Part shown: in pieces, positions 1 to 7,460 of the stretch
Position numbering within the stretch: position 1 is the first letter of the stretch
Layout of the letters: each line of letters opens with the position of its first letter
Assembly (NCBI GenBank): GCA_020627685.1
Contig: JAHDGK010000007.1
Span: 91,612 to 129,633, forward strand
From: Granulosicoccus sp.
GTDB taxonomy: Bacteria; Pseudomonadota; Gammaproteobacteria; Granulosicoccales; Granulosicoccaceae
DNA: 38,022 bases
Direction: 5' to 3'
Made by a program: the position numbers and the translations under genes
The notes under the pieces: generated by a model
Seen by the model: the letters and a program-made list of their open reading frames with translations, nothing else
The model's database searches: none
Told to the model about the DNA's origin: nothing

Positions 1-466
1 GCGATGAGAAATTTTGAGCCTCTAAATTGAGCGTAATTGCGTGTGAAGCGCTTAGTAAAGTCTGGCCCACCTGCGTAATCGAGCACCCCGACGCGAGTTC
101 AAAACGCCATTTTCCATTACTGGCAGCAATTTGAGAGTCTCTATAAAAACAATTACCTTGTACCGACAAGCCAGATGGAAGACTCGTTGCAGCGATCAAT
201 CCATTGGCTGTAGCGGCTTCTGCATCGGCATTGGGTAATTCAATGATGCTTTCCAGTGGATCGGGAGGGGGTGCGAGGATGATCTTGTTATCGTTAAGTA
301 CCGGCCCGGGTTGCGCTACGACCGCTGGAGTCATCGCTGCAACATCTATGGGGTTTGCAGATGCAGCGGTAGTCGGCACACTACTCGAATCTAATGAACA
401 CGCGGATTGAAAAACGAGTACGCAGCCGCACAAAACACCAGCGATTGATCGAAGCCGATGGTTCAT
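1..466 (-). CDS. Putative lipoprotein of unknown function, C-terminus cut by window edge
   Basis: Reading the minus strand from an ATG at 466 gives an open frame that runs off the window start (at least 155 codons). The N-terminus is basic (MNHRLRSIAG), followed by a short hydrophobic stretch and FQSAC, so Cys23 could be a lipidated cysteine, although Gln at -3 is not a classical lipobox residue. After it come about 60 low-complexity residues rich in Ser, Ala and Pro (including APPPDP), then a more folded-looking part with two cysteines (QGNCFYRD and ASGCSITQVG). I do not recognise the family. It diverges from the secreted beta-helix gene at 601, sharing about 134 bp of upstream DNA, and both have a Pro-rich linker, which suggests two exported proteins with related surface roles (inference). 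Confidence 0.6.
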   Translation of the reverse strand, partial: MNHRLRSIAGVLCGCVLVFQSACSLDSSSVPTTAASANPIDVAAMTPAVVAQPGPVLNDNKIILAPPPDPLESIIELPNADAEAATANGLIAATSLPSGLSVQGNCFYRDSQIAASNGKWRFELASGCSITQVGQTLLSASHAITLNLEAQNFSS

Positions 467-600
467 ATCGTGTTTGCTGGGCGAGCTTTACGATTCATTG
501 ATAATGCTTAGTCTATTTTCGAAAAAATGTAGATTAATTGATGTTCACTTGTAACCTTTGCTGACAGATGGCACTGTTCGTCCCGGGAAGTTTTAACTAC

Positions 601-2496
601 ATGGCTTTGGTGAAAAAAGTGTTCAAGTCTGCGAGCGCGGCTAAATTAATTTTAGTCTATTTATTCTGCAATATATTTCTTTCTAACGCGCTGGCTGAGG
701 GGGAGCCCTCGGATGTACGAGCACTGGTTTACTCCTCCACAGCAGCAGAATTGCAATGGACGAGAGTCGAGTCGGAGCTCGTAGAAATCACCTACAACGG
801 CAACGTCGTTGCGACAATAGATGCTGACAGCTATTTCGTAGATTCACTCGATCCAGCCCTATTTCACCGTTTTGGCGTCAGAGGTGTGTTGGCTGATGAA
901 ACCCGATCCGATGAAGTCGCCGTATCGTTCAGCACCGCGAATTTCCAACCTCCGATTAGAGAAGTTCTCCCGCAGTCAAGCAGCGCCGGAACTTCAGCGC
1001 TTCTATCTGCCGTTAAATTAGTCGCGTATTCAAACAGCGCTGTCGAGCTGTTCTGGAATCGCTCTGAGTCAGAAGTTATTAGCGTAGAAGTCTTCCATAA
1101 TGACTTCTCGCAAGGTGTGCTAGACGCGTCGAGTTTCTTCATCGATGGGCTATCAACAGACCGAGAACACGTCTTCAAAGTTTCACCGGTTTCTGATAGT
1201 GCGCAGCCGGGTGAGTCTTACACGGTGTATTTCAATCCTGCTGAATTTGCAGGCCAAGTTGTTGAAGTGTCTGCGACATACCAGCAAATGGCGGAAGGTT
1301 CGCAATCCCAAACCTCGAACACAGTGGCGAGTAATGATTCCACCAGCTCCGATGAACAAAGCAATGAGCCTGATGCGAGCGCATCTCCAACAGCGCAAGT
1401 AAGTGAGCCAACAACAGTGTTGGCACCGCCGCCGCCAGCTCCCGAACAACCCAGCGATGACGACGCGTCTGTCGTTAGCACGCAATCGAGCATTCAGTCT
1501 GGTGATTGCGTCGTTCGTTCTTTGTCTGACTTAAATGATTGCGCGAATGCTGCTCAAGGGCTTGATCGTATAAACATCCAAGCAGATTTAAGTTGTACCA
1601 GTGCAAACTGTTGTCCCACCGGTGGCGCTTTAATGCGATTCGATAATGTATCTAATTTGACTATCGTGGGTAATGGACACCAATTGCTAAGACAAGGCGG
1701 GCAGCGCCAGTGCAGCCTATTAGATGTGACTAATTCCAGAGATATCACACTCGAAAACTGGACTCTGGATGATGATGCTCGAGTGGCTCCGTGCGTTGTA
1801 GATGACAAATGCCCGAGGATGTTGCACATCCGTACATCTTCAGATATCAAACTGAACAATGTCACCATAGATAACGGTAAGAGCTACGTTGTCTATGTGC
1901 AGCAGGTGAATGGTTTTGAATTTACCAACAGTACCTTGAAAAACTCGGGCGTATTGGGAATGTATATCGGCCACGACGATAAGGCTTCCACCAATATCAA
2001 AATTCAGAATTCAACGTTTCACGATAACCAGACTAACGGTCTGGCGTTGTTAGGCGTAACCGGGTCATCAACCAGCACTAACATTGTCAGCAACAATGAG
2101 TTTCGTCGAAACCATTGGAGAGGACAATGGCAGGTTGCTCCAAGATACGGTACCGGTTTTACTGGAGGTGGTCAGATGTATATCGCTCAGGCATCGGGCT
2201 TGACCATTCGCGATAACTTGATAGCAGACGGTTACTGCGAAAATTGTTTTATCCAATCCACCATGGGGTCCGGTGTGAGTGGCATAGAGCTCGCGATACC
2301 AGGGCGAGAATCGGTTAGCAATACGTTGATTACCAACAACACCGTGCGAAACCATGATGCCTGGGGCATTTTTGTTAATCAGGGCAGTACATTGAATTCG
2401 TCTGTCGTGATTAGTAACAACCAGCTTATCGATAACACAGTAGGGCTGAAACCGGGAGCTGCCAGCGTAAGCGGCAATACCGTCGATAACCGATAG
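601..2496 (+). CDS. Secreted parallel beta-helix protein with two fibronectin-like N-terminal repeats
   Basis: Likely exported carbohydrate-interacting or surface protein with a right-handed parallel beta-helix (NosD/pectate-lyase-like fold). From ATG 601 there is a good signal peptide (MALVKKVFKS, hydrophobic core, cleavage near NALA-EG). Two repeats of about 90 residues follow and align with each other (VRALVYSSTAAELQWTR and VKLVAYSNSAVELFWNR), resembling FN3 strands. A linker of about 85 residues rich in Ser, Thr and Pro (APPPPAPEQPS) leads to about 330 residues of short repeating turns such as SNLTIVGNG, SDIKLNNVTIDNG and TNIKIQNSTFHDN, the rung pattern of a beta-helix. An upstream in-frame ATG at 568 lacks a ribosome site and would add 11 residues before the signal, so 601 is preferred (GGGAAG upstream). 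Catalytic residues cannot be assigned; substrate unknown. Confidence 0.8.
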   Translation: MALVKKVFKSASAAKLILVYLFCNIFLSNALAEGEPSDVRALVYSSTAAELQWTRVESELVEITYNGNVVATIDADSYFVDSLDPALFHRFGVRGVLADETRSDEVAVSFSTANFQPPIREVLPQSSSAGTSALLSAVKLVAYSNSAVELFWNRSESEVISVEVFHNDFSQGVLDASSFFIDGLSTDREHVFKVSPVSDSAQPGESYTVYFNPAEFAGQVVEVSATYQQMAEGSQSQTSNTVASNDSTSSDEQSNEPDASASPTAQVSEPTTVLAPPPPAPEQPSDDDASVVSTQSSIQSGDCVVRSLSDLNDCANAAQGLDRINIQADLSCTSANCCPTGGALMRFDNVSNLTIVGNGHQLLRQGGQRQCSLLDVTNSRDITLENWTLDDDARVAPCVVDDKCPRMLHIRTSSDIKLNNVTIDNGKSYVVYVQQVNGFEFTNSTLKNSGVLGMYIGHDDKASTNIKIQNSTFHDNQTNGLALLGVTGSSTSTNIVSNNEFRRNHWRGQWQVAPRYGTGFTGGGQMYIAQASGLTIRDNLIADGYCENCFIQSTMGSGVSGIELAIPGRESVSNTLITNNTVRNHDAWGIFVNQGSTLNSSVVISNNQLIDNTVGLKPGAASVSGNTVDNR

Positions 2497-2501
2497 AACG
2501 C

Positions 2502-2517
2502 GGGTTTTACTAAACCC
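2502..2517. terminator. Weak hairpin between convergent genes
   Basis: GGGTTT-TACT-AAACCC is a perfect 6-bp stem with a 4-base loop lying between the convergent stops at 2496 and 2533. There is no downstream T run on either strand, so intrinsic termination would be weak. Confidence 0.35.
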
Positions 2518-2532
2518 TGCTTGCGTACGGTA

Positions 2533-3450
2533 CTAATCGTTGGCGGGTTCTCCCGCCACGTATTCCATTAACGCGATGGCTATTGCTCCTAAGAGCATTA
2601 AGCCAATTGCGATCCATGTGCTTGCATCCTGCAGCAGCGGCATAAACCATTCATAACTGGTTACCACTTCTCTAGGTGGTTTACCCACGCGCTCCACAGT
2701 TTTAGTAATCGCATTCTTCCAGGGCCAAATAACTACCAGGGAACCGATGACAAAACCTGTCATCAATGCGAGTGTCTGATTGGGGCATCGTTTGAAAACC
2801 CACGATAGGATGTGCGAGAACGCAATTAATCCAAATCCGCAGCCAATCGCCAAAGGAATAAGAATGTCAAAGGCCAGCGAGCTTATTGCACCGAGTACGA
2901 GTGCGTAGTTCCCCATCAGTATTAGGACGAAGGAGCCAGACAACCCTGGCAGAATCATGCTGCTTATGGCGAAAACGCCGCACAGGAATACGTAGAAAGC
3001 GCCGTCGTTTTCGGACGCCGGCGCCAACATCGCAATACTGATAGCGATTGCCGTACCGACAAGCAGGGAGACGATTGAGCTTGTATTCCATTGATCAACA
3101 CGCTTAGCAACGAAAACAATAGACAGCACGATCAGTCCGAAAAAGAAGGCCATGGTGTAGCGTTCATGATGTTCCAGCAGATACTCAAACAGCTTGGCCA
3201 GAGAGACGATACTGATGGCTACACCTGCCATCAAAATGAATAGCCATCGTCCGTCGATGTGCTGCCAAAATCCTTTCACATTGCCTTTGAGCAGCAGTTT
3301 TGCAGCGCTTATATCGCACCGCTTTATGGCATTGATGAGACGTTCGTAGATGCCTGTTATCAGCGCAATCGTTCCACCTGAAACTCCGGGTATTACGTTA
3401 GCGGCCCCCATCGCGAGGCCTTTGAGAAACAGCGGAAGTGCATCACTCAT
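2533..3450 (-). CDS. DUF368 family membrane protein (PopT-type undecaprenyl-phosphate translocase)
   Basis: 305 residues, almost entirely hydrophobic, with roughly eight to nine membrane segments. The N-terminal signature GLAMGAANVIPGVSGGTIALITG is characteristic of DUF368, and a second related segment, SSMILPGLSGSFVLILMG, lies in the middle, giving the inverted-repeat layout of the family. DUF368 proteins (PopT) have been shown in other bacteria to return undecaprenyl phosphate, the lipid carrier for peptidoglycan and O-antigen building blocks, across the inner membrane. Its ATG overlaps the stop codon of the upstream phosphoribosyltransferase (ATGA at 3447-3450), so the two are almost certainly translationally coupled. 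The family call is firm from the motif; transport of the lipid here is by homology. Confidence 0.88.
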   Translation of the reverse strand: MSDALPLFLKGLAMGAANVIPGVSGGTIALITGIYERLINAIKRCDISAAKLLLKGNVKGFWQHIDGRWLFILMAGVAISIVSLAKLFEYLLEHHERYTMAFFFGLIVLSIVFVAKRVDQWNTSSIVSLLVGTAIAISIAMLAPASENDGAFYVFLCGVFAISSMILPGLSGSFVLILMGNYALVLGAISSLAFDILIPLAIGCGFGLIAFSHILSWVFKRCPNQTLALMTGFVIGSLVVIWPWKNAITKTVERVGKPPREVVTSYEWFMPLLQDASTWIAIGLMLLGAIAIALMEYVAGEPAND

Positions 3451-4067
3451 GTTGGGTTGACGTCGTCCAGGCTTTTGAGAATCGGAAGCATCCAGGGCTT
3501 ATTCTCAGCTATTTCCGCAAAAGTCAGGCCACTTAGCTCGTAGGGCATCACTAACCAGTCGTCAGTTTTATTGACGTAGAAATCGGGAGTGAGGGTCGTT
3601 CTGTTGTAAAGCGGTTTGTACCAAGGCACGGCAATGCGGACATCTTCAGGCATGTTATTTTTCAGCCGGGCTGTCAATCGCCGGATAACGGCACTCGTCG
3701 TCAAACCTGAGCTGAAGACATCATCCACAATCAGCAGCGAATCTGTGTGGCTCAGGGTATCCAGCAGGTATTGTGTGCCGTGAATGCGTATTTCTGTCTC
3801 CGGGTTATCGACCATCTGCTGATAGCTGGCTAAGCCTCTGTAAGAGGTTCTAATGGCGATGTGGTCCGTTGGGATATCCAGATATTGCAAACACTCTTGT
3901 ACGGCGATTCCGGCAGCGCTCCCGCCGCGCCACAAACCGACAATAAATGTGGGACGAAAGTCACTCTGCGCTATTTGAACACCCAGTCGATAGGCATCGT
4001 GTAGTAGTTCAGATTCGGTGACAAAAGTTTTTCGTTGGGCGACAGTCACAGTAAGCAGCAAGCTCAA
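3447..4067 (-). CDS. Phosphoribosyltransferase family protein (copy 1)
   Basis: Type I phosphoribosyltransferase fold of about 200 residues. The PRPP-binding loop is LLIVDDVFSSGLTTS, keeping the double acidic pair and the Ser/Gly phosphate-binding turn. FRPTFIVGLWRGG is the first conserved strand and loop, and VRIAVPWYKP with TPDFYV follows. The closest well-known groups are purine (hypoxanthine/guanine/xanthine) phosphoribosyltransferases, but the base specificity cannot be read here. The frame opens at TTG 4067; an in-frame GTG at 4049 would start nearer the point where the paralogue at 4248 begins, and neither has a good ribosome site. It is coupled by ATGA to the DUF368 gene and diverges from its paralogue. 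Confidence 0.82.
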   Translation of the reverse strand: MSLLLTVTVAQRKTFVTESELLHDAYRLGVQIAQSDFRPTFIVGLWRGGSAAGIAVQECLQYLDIPTDHIAIRTSYRGLASYQQMVDNPETEIRIHGTQYLLDTLSHTDSLLIVDDVFSSGLTTSAVIRRLTARLKNNMPEDVRIAVPWYKPLYNRTTLTPDFYVNKTDDWLVMPYELSGLTFAEIAENKPWMLPILKSLDDVNPT

Positions 4068-4247
4068 TGGGTATGGCCGGAAGTGTACCTATTCGTGAGT
4101 TTGTCTGGCAAATTAGTGACGTTTGCAGCGATGTACGGGCGGGCTTAAGGTTTCACACGCTTTGATCAGCATAGACACGTTAAACTACCGTAGGCGACGG
4201 GGCTCTTCGTGAACCATCGCTTTTACGCTGACGACCGGACATGACTC

Positions 4248-4811
4248 ATGAGTGAAAAACTGTATTTGGATGCCCAGCAACTGTTGGAAGATTCGTTCAA
4301 GCTGGCAGCAAAGGTATACCGAAGCGGTTTCCGCCCTAGCTTTATTGTTGCAGTTTGGCGGGGTGGGGCACCCATGGGAATTGCCGTGCAGGAGCTTCTT
4401 GCCTATCGAGGAATACACTCAGACCACATCACAGTTCGCACATCGTCCTACCACGATATTGATCAACAGGCTAGTCGCGTGCAGGTGTATAGCATGAACT
4501 ACCTGGTTAGAAAAATTAGTGCAGATGATCGATTATTGATTGTCGATGATGTTTACGACACAGGTAAAAGTGTACAGGCGATTATCGATACGCTTAAACA
4601 GAAAACCCGCCGCAACGTTCCACACGATATTAGAGTGGCTGTTCCTTATTACAAACCTACGCGTAATCAAACAGGACAGGCACCAGATTATTATTTGCAC
4701 GAAACAGATCGATGGTTAAAGTTTCCTCATTCTTTAGAGGGCTTGACAGACGAAGAAGTACGCGAAAACAGACCTGAACTTGCTGCCATACTCGACAAAT
4801 ATATGACGTAA
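4248..4811 (+). CDS. Phosphoribosyltransferase family protein (copy 2)
   Basis: 187 residues, aligning over its whole length with the product of 3447-4067: FRPSFIVAVWRGGAPMGIAVQE against FRPTFIVGLWRGGSAAGIAVQE, and VRVAVPYYKP-type blocks near the end. The PRPP loop is LLIVDDVYDTGKSVQ, the more typical form with Asp-Thr-Gly-Lys-Ser, and differs from the FSSGLTTS loop of the other copy. Both copies therefore seem catalytically competent but may prefer different bases (inference). ATG 4248 gives MSEKLYLDAQQLLEDS and begins at the natural start of the domain. The two genes diverge from a shared 180-bp region. No downstream partner is coupled: the next gene starts 169 bp away. Confidence 0.82.
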   Translation: MSEKLYLDAQQLLEDSFKLAAKVYRSGFRPSFIVAVWRGGAPMGIAVQELLAYRGIHSDHITVRTSSYHDIDQQASRVQVYSMNYLVRKISADDRLLIVDDVYDTGKSVQAIIDTLKQKTRRNVPHDIRVAVPYYKPTRNQTGQAPDYYLHETDRWLKFPHSLEGLTDEEVRENRPELAAILDKYMT

Positions 4812-4824
4812 TTCATCATGAATT
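4810..4824. repeat. Perfect inverted repeat overlapping the stop codon
   Basis: AATTCAT-C-ATGAATT is a 7-bp perfect palindrome with a one-base centre just at the end of the phosphoribosyltransferase gene. The loop is too small for an RNA hairpin with a full stem; it could be a protein site or chance. Confidence 0.3.
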
Positions 4825-4980
4825 GCGACAATAAAATGACTATGTCACGAAATGATTCGATAGCTTGCCGCAGCTAATTTTATCAGGGTAAACTAATCAA
4901 ACTTCGCGTTGCTTGAGTTGTAGTTTTACAGCTTTGACAACTTAATTTTTAGATTAGAAAAGCTTGTCTGGACATCATTC

Positions 4981-5472
4981 TTGAGCAGTCAACACGACAT
5001 AAAAACTTCTGCTGAGATAGTCGATATGGCTCGGCTATTTAAAAAGTCGGGACGGCGTAAAACAGTACAAGCTGCTGACTATAGAGCCACGGCAAGTCTG
5101 CTCTCCATTAGACAAAACCTGATCTACCAAGCGACGGTTGGTATCGACGACATAGACCGGATTGCTGCCGACCAGCCAAAATCCGTTGCGCTTGCTGTTA
5201 ATGGTTTGTTGAGACAACTGCTTAATAAAGAATTCGGTTCGCTGCGTGTGCATAAGCACCGTCGAGTTTTTACCGTAGGACATCATTCGCTGGAAACTCT
5301 GGTCGCGGGTTTACTAAGAGTGCAATACCACGCGAAGCAAACCGACACATCGACTATCAAGCCTGACGTTCTCTCTACGGATATAGGGTTGCCAGTTACG
5401 TGGGGTGTTGGAAACAGTGTTCCAGAAGCGGAGACTGAGCGCTCACGGCGGCGTGCTCTAAAGCGACTTTAA
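4981..5472 (+). CDS. Hypothetical protein, basic and mostly helical
   Basis: 163 residues if started at TTG 4981, 148 if started at ATG 5026 (MARLFKKSGRRK); neither has a clear ribosome site, and the ATG is preferred on general grounds. The composition is basic, with Arg-rich ends (KKSGRRK near the start, RSRRRALKRL at the end), and no signal peptide or membrane segment. The central part (IDRIAADQPKSVALAVNGLL) looks helical. I do not recognise a family. It is convergent with the ABC permease gene and the two stop codons overlap by three bases (5469-5472). The Arg-rich tail might bind nucleic acid, but that is only a guess from charge. Confidence 0.5.
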   Translation: MSSQHDIKTSAEIVDMARLFKKSGRRKTVQAADYRATASLLSIRQNLIYQATVGIDDIDRIAADQPKSVALAVNGLLRQLLNKEFGSLRVHKHRRVFTVGHHSLETLVAGLLRVQYHAKQTDTSTIKPDVLSTDIGLPVTWGVGNSVPEAETERSRRRALKRL

Positions 5473-6293
5473 TTATCGCTACCCCATTGCTGATTTTGTC
5501 TTAGGCGCTTCTCAAGGCGTCTTAATGCTAGCGACAAAAGTAGGGTGACCAACAAGTAGATGTACGCAACGATGTTGTAGGTCTCCATAAATCGGAACGA
5601 ACCTGCTGCGTAGATCTTTCCCAGTTGTGTGATATCGGCAACGCCCAGCACAGAGACTAAGGCTGAGTCTTTAATCATCGCGATAAAGTCGTTTCCAAGT
5701 GGAGGAAGAATGGTTCTGAACGCCTGCGGGAACGTGACATAGATGAATCTGTTTAAGGGCGATAGCCCGAGCGATTGAGCAGCCTCTCTCTGGCCAATAC
5801 TTACGGCTTGAATGCCGGCTCTGAATACCTCGGCGATAAACGCTGAGTAGCCCAAGGTGAGTGCAATGATGGCGCGCCAGATTAACGGGAAATCACGGGT
5901 TCGCATTGGGCTGTCTAACCAACTGCCAAAGACGTAGTTGATTGAGGCCACGATTGCCGGGGCTCCGACAAAGGCGATATAAAACAGCAATACGAGTATG
6001 GGTATACCGCGCATGACTTCAATATAGAAACGCGCGGCCTGGCGTAAAATGAGAAACGGAGACAGTACGGCAGCTGCTAGCAACAGCCCAAGAATGCATG
6101 CGAGGGAAAACGCCGTTATGGTGACAAACGCAGTAACGCCAATTCCTTTGTAGAGAATAGAAAATACTTCGGAGTACAAATCATCACTAATGATCTGATA
6201 CCCGAGCCAAGCGCCAATGCTCAATGTCAATACAAGCCACCACGGAAAATCCGTGGTGTCATGTGCATTTTGAGTAGAGCTATTACGTCCCAA
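5469..6293 (-). CDS. Amino-acid-type ABC transporter permease (HisM/GlnP family)
   Basis: 274 residues with about five to six membrane spans. The EAA loop of importer permeases is present near the C-terminus: GIQAVSIGQREAAQSLGLSP, with TFPQAFRTILPPLGNDFIAM just after it, a sequence style specific to the polar amino acid (HAAT) family. The N-terminal residues FYIEVMRGIPILVLL also match that family. The frame opens at TTG 6293 with AGAG nine bases upstream; no ATG is available before the first membrane span. It lies 38 bp downstream of the binding-protein gene in the same direction. No ATP-binding subunit is adjacent, so it must use one encoded elsewhere, perhaps the aapP-type protein at 36604 (inference). 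Confidence 0.88.
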   Translation of the reverse strand: MGRNSSTQNAHDTTDFPWWLVLTLSIGAWLGYQIISDDLYSEVFSILYKGIGVTAFVTITAFSLACILGLLLAAAVLSPFLILRQAARFYIEVMRGIPILVLLFYIAFVGAPAIVASINYVFGSWLDSPMRTRDFPLIWRAIIALTLGYSAFIAEVFRAGIQAVSIGQREAAQSLGLSPLNRFIYVTFPQAFRTILPPLGNDFIAMIKDSALVSVLGVADITQLGKIYAAGSFRFMETYNIVAYIYLLVTLLLSLALRRLEKRLRQNQQWGSDN

Positions 6294-6331
6294 AATATCG
6301 ATCTCTGTTAAGGCCGGGTAGGGCCCTTAGG

Positions 6332-7141
6332 TCATTGACCGATTTTATATTCCAGGAACCACTTGGTATTTAGCTTATCGATTGTACCGTCGGCTTTCAT
6401 GCTGGCTATCCCGCTATTAATCGCGTCAACCAGGTCCGAACCTTTGGGGAATATAAATCCGAAATCCTCGGTTCCCATCGCTTCGCCGACGAGTTTGAAT
6501 ACACCGGGGTTAGCATCGACATAACCGGCTCCGGCCGTTCCATCTGTGAGTACTAGATCGACATCGCCAGTACGTAAGGCCTGAATAGAGGCACCGAATG
6601 TTTCGAAGAGGCTGATACGAGGATTCTGCTCATTGCCGTCCAGAACTTCGTAAACTGCTGTGTAGAAAGGGGTAGTTCCTGCTTGCGCACCGATAAGTCC
6701 GTCTTCTATGGCCGCAAATTCCTCACCGCTTGAGAAACGCGTTTCATCAGCTCGAACTAGCATGAACATTTCTGAGCGCATATAGGCATCGGAAAAATCA
6801 ACTTTCTCACGACGATCGTCTCGAATGGTGATGCCTGTCATACCGATATCGTACTGACCTTCGCTAACGGCCGGAATCATCGCATCCCAACTGGAGTTTT
6901 CAATCACAGCTGTAAAGTTAAGACGGGTGGACAGCTCAGCCATTGCATCGTATTCCCAACCAATTGCCTCACCGGTTTTCGGGTTGACGAACTGTAAAGG
7001 CGGGTATGCGTTTTCCGTAACGACAACGACTTCCCGACCCTGAAGGTCTGGAAGGTCAGCTGCCAACACTTGGGGGCTGGCGATACACGTTGCCAGGGCA
7101 GCCGCTGCCAGTGAAATACCGCGTTGGATCGCTCCTTTCAT
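6332..7141 (-). CDS. Periplasmic solute-binding protein of an amino-acid-type ABC importer
   Basis: 269 residues of the SBP family 3 fold. A signal peptide is clear (MKGAIQRGISLAAAALATCIA, cleavage around VLA-AD). The mature part begins GREVVVVTENAYPPLQFVN, then GWEYDAMAEL, WDAMIPAVSEGQYDIGMTGI and RREKVDFSDAYM, all standard blocks of the glutamine/lysine-arginine-ornithine binding proteins. GAQAGTT and VDLVLTDG are hinge and second-lobe motifs. ATG 7141 has GAGGAA seven bases upstream. It heads the two-gene unit with the permease at 5469. The ligand cannot be read directly; the neighbouring Rieske oxygenase hints at a modified amino acid or betaine-like compound, which is inference. Confidence 0.88.
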   Translation of the reverse strand: MKGAIQRGISLAAAALATCIASPQVLAADLPDLQGREVVVVTENAYPPLQFVNPKTGEAIGWEYDAMAELSTRLNFTAVIENSSWDAMIPAVSEGQYDIGMTGITIRDDRREKVDFSDAYMRSEMFMLVRADETRFSSGEEFAAIEDGLIGAQAGTTPFYTAVYEVLDGNEQNPRISLFETFGASIQALRTGDVDLVLTDGTAGAGYVDANPGVFKLVGEAMGTEDFGFIFPKGSDLVDAINSGIASMKADGTIDKLNTKWFLEYKIGQ

Positions 7142-7153
7142 ATCGAATTCCTC

Positions 7154-7199
7154 ACGTGAATAGACTTAACCGATATTCATTGTGATCGCGCCACGTGAT
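7154..7199. repeat. Two CACGTGA elements upstream of the binding-protein gene
   Basis: The palindromic core CACGTG, each time followed by A, occurs twice about 38-40 bp apart just upstream of the binding-protein start at 7141. It could be a regulator site; no consensus is recognised. Confidence 0.25.
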
Positions 7200-7239
7200 G
7201 CATGCAAGTGACGGTTCGAGGAGGGCGGGCTTTGGGAAT

Positions 7240-7458
7240 TTAGATAAAGCCTAATTTGTCAGCGATGAGATAGGCAAGACTCAACACGATGAGCCCGATA
7301 CTCCAGGCTTTCATCCACATGATGTTGCCATGCCTACCAGCTATGAAAAGACAGACCCCAATGACCAGAGACAGGACCATTGATAGAGTGATCATGTCAT
7401 GCATGGATTCCCCGTAGGGGATATCCGGGTTGGGTGGTTCTCCATCGAGGTAACGCAT
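7240..7458 (-). CDS. Small two-span membrane protein, unknown function
   Basis: 72 residues. A polar N-terminus with GEPPNPDIPYGES is followed by two predicted membrane helices (ITLSMVLSLVIGVCLFIAG and AWSIGLIVLSLAYLIA) joined by a short loop with RHGNIMWMK. The ATG lies two bases after the stop of the Rieske oxygenase gene, so the two are very likely cotranscribed and coupled. I recognise no family. Because it follows a Rieske oxygenase with no reductase gene beside it, a membrane-anchoring or accessory role is possible, but nothing in the sequence (no Cys or His pair for a cofactor) proves it. Confidence 0.6.
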   Translation of the reverse strand: MRYLDGEPPNPDIPYGESMHDMITLSMVLSLVIGVCLFIAGRHGNIMWMKAWSIGLIVLSLAYLIADKLGFI

Positions 7459-7460
7459 AA

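Noticed and set aside
204-410. Plus-strand open frame of 68 codons
   Set aside because: It lies antisense to the truncated lipoprotein gene, has repetitive Ala/Ser/Gly content and no start signals.
864-1868. Several open frames antisense to the beta-helix gene
   Set aside because: All are in frames opposite to a gene with clear signal peptide and repeats; their residues show no family pattern.
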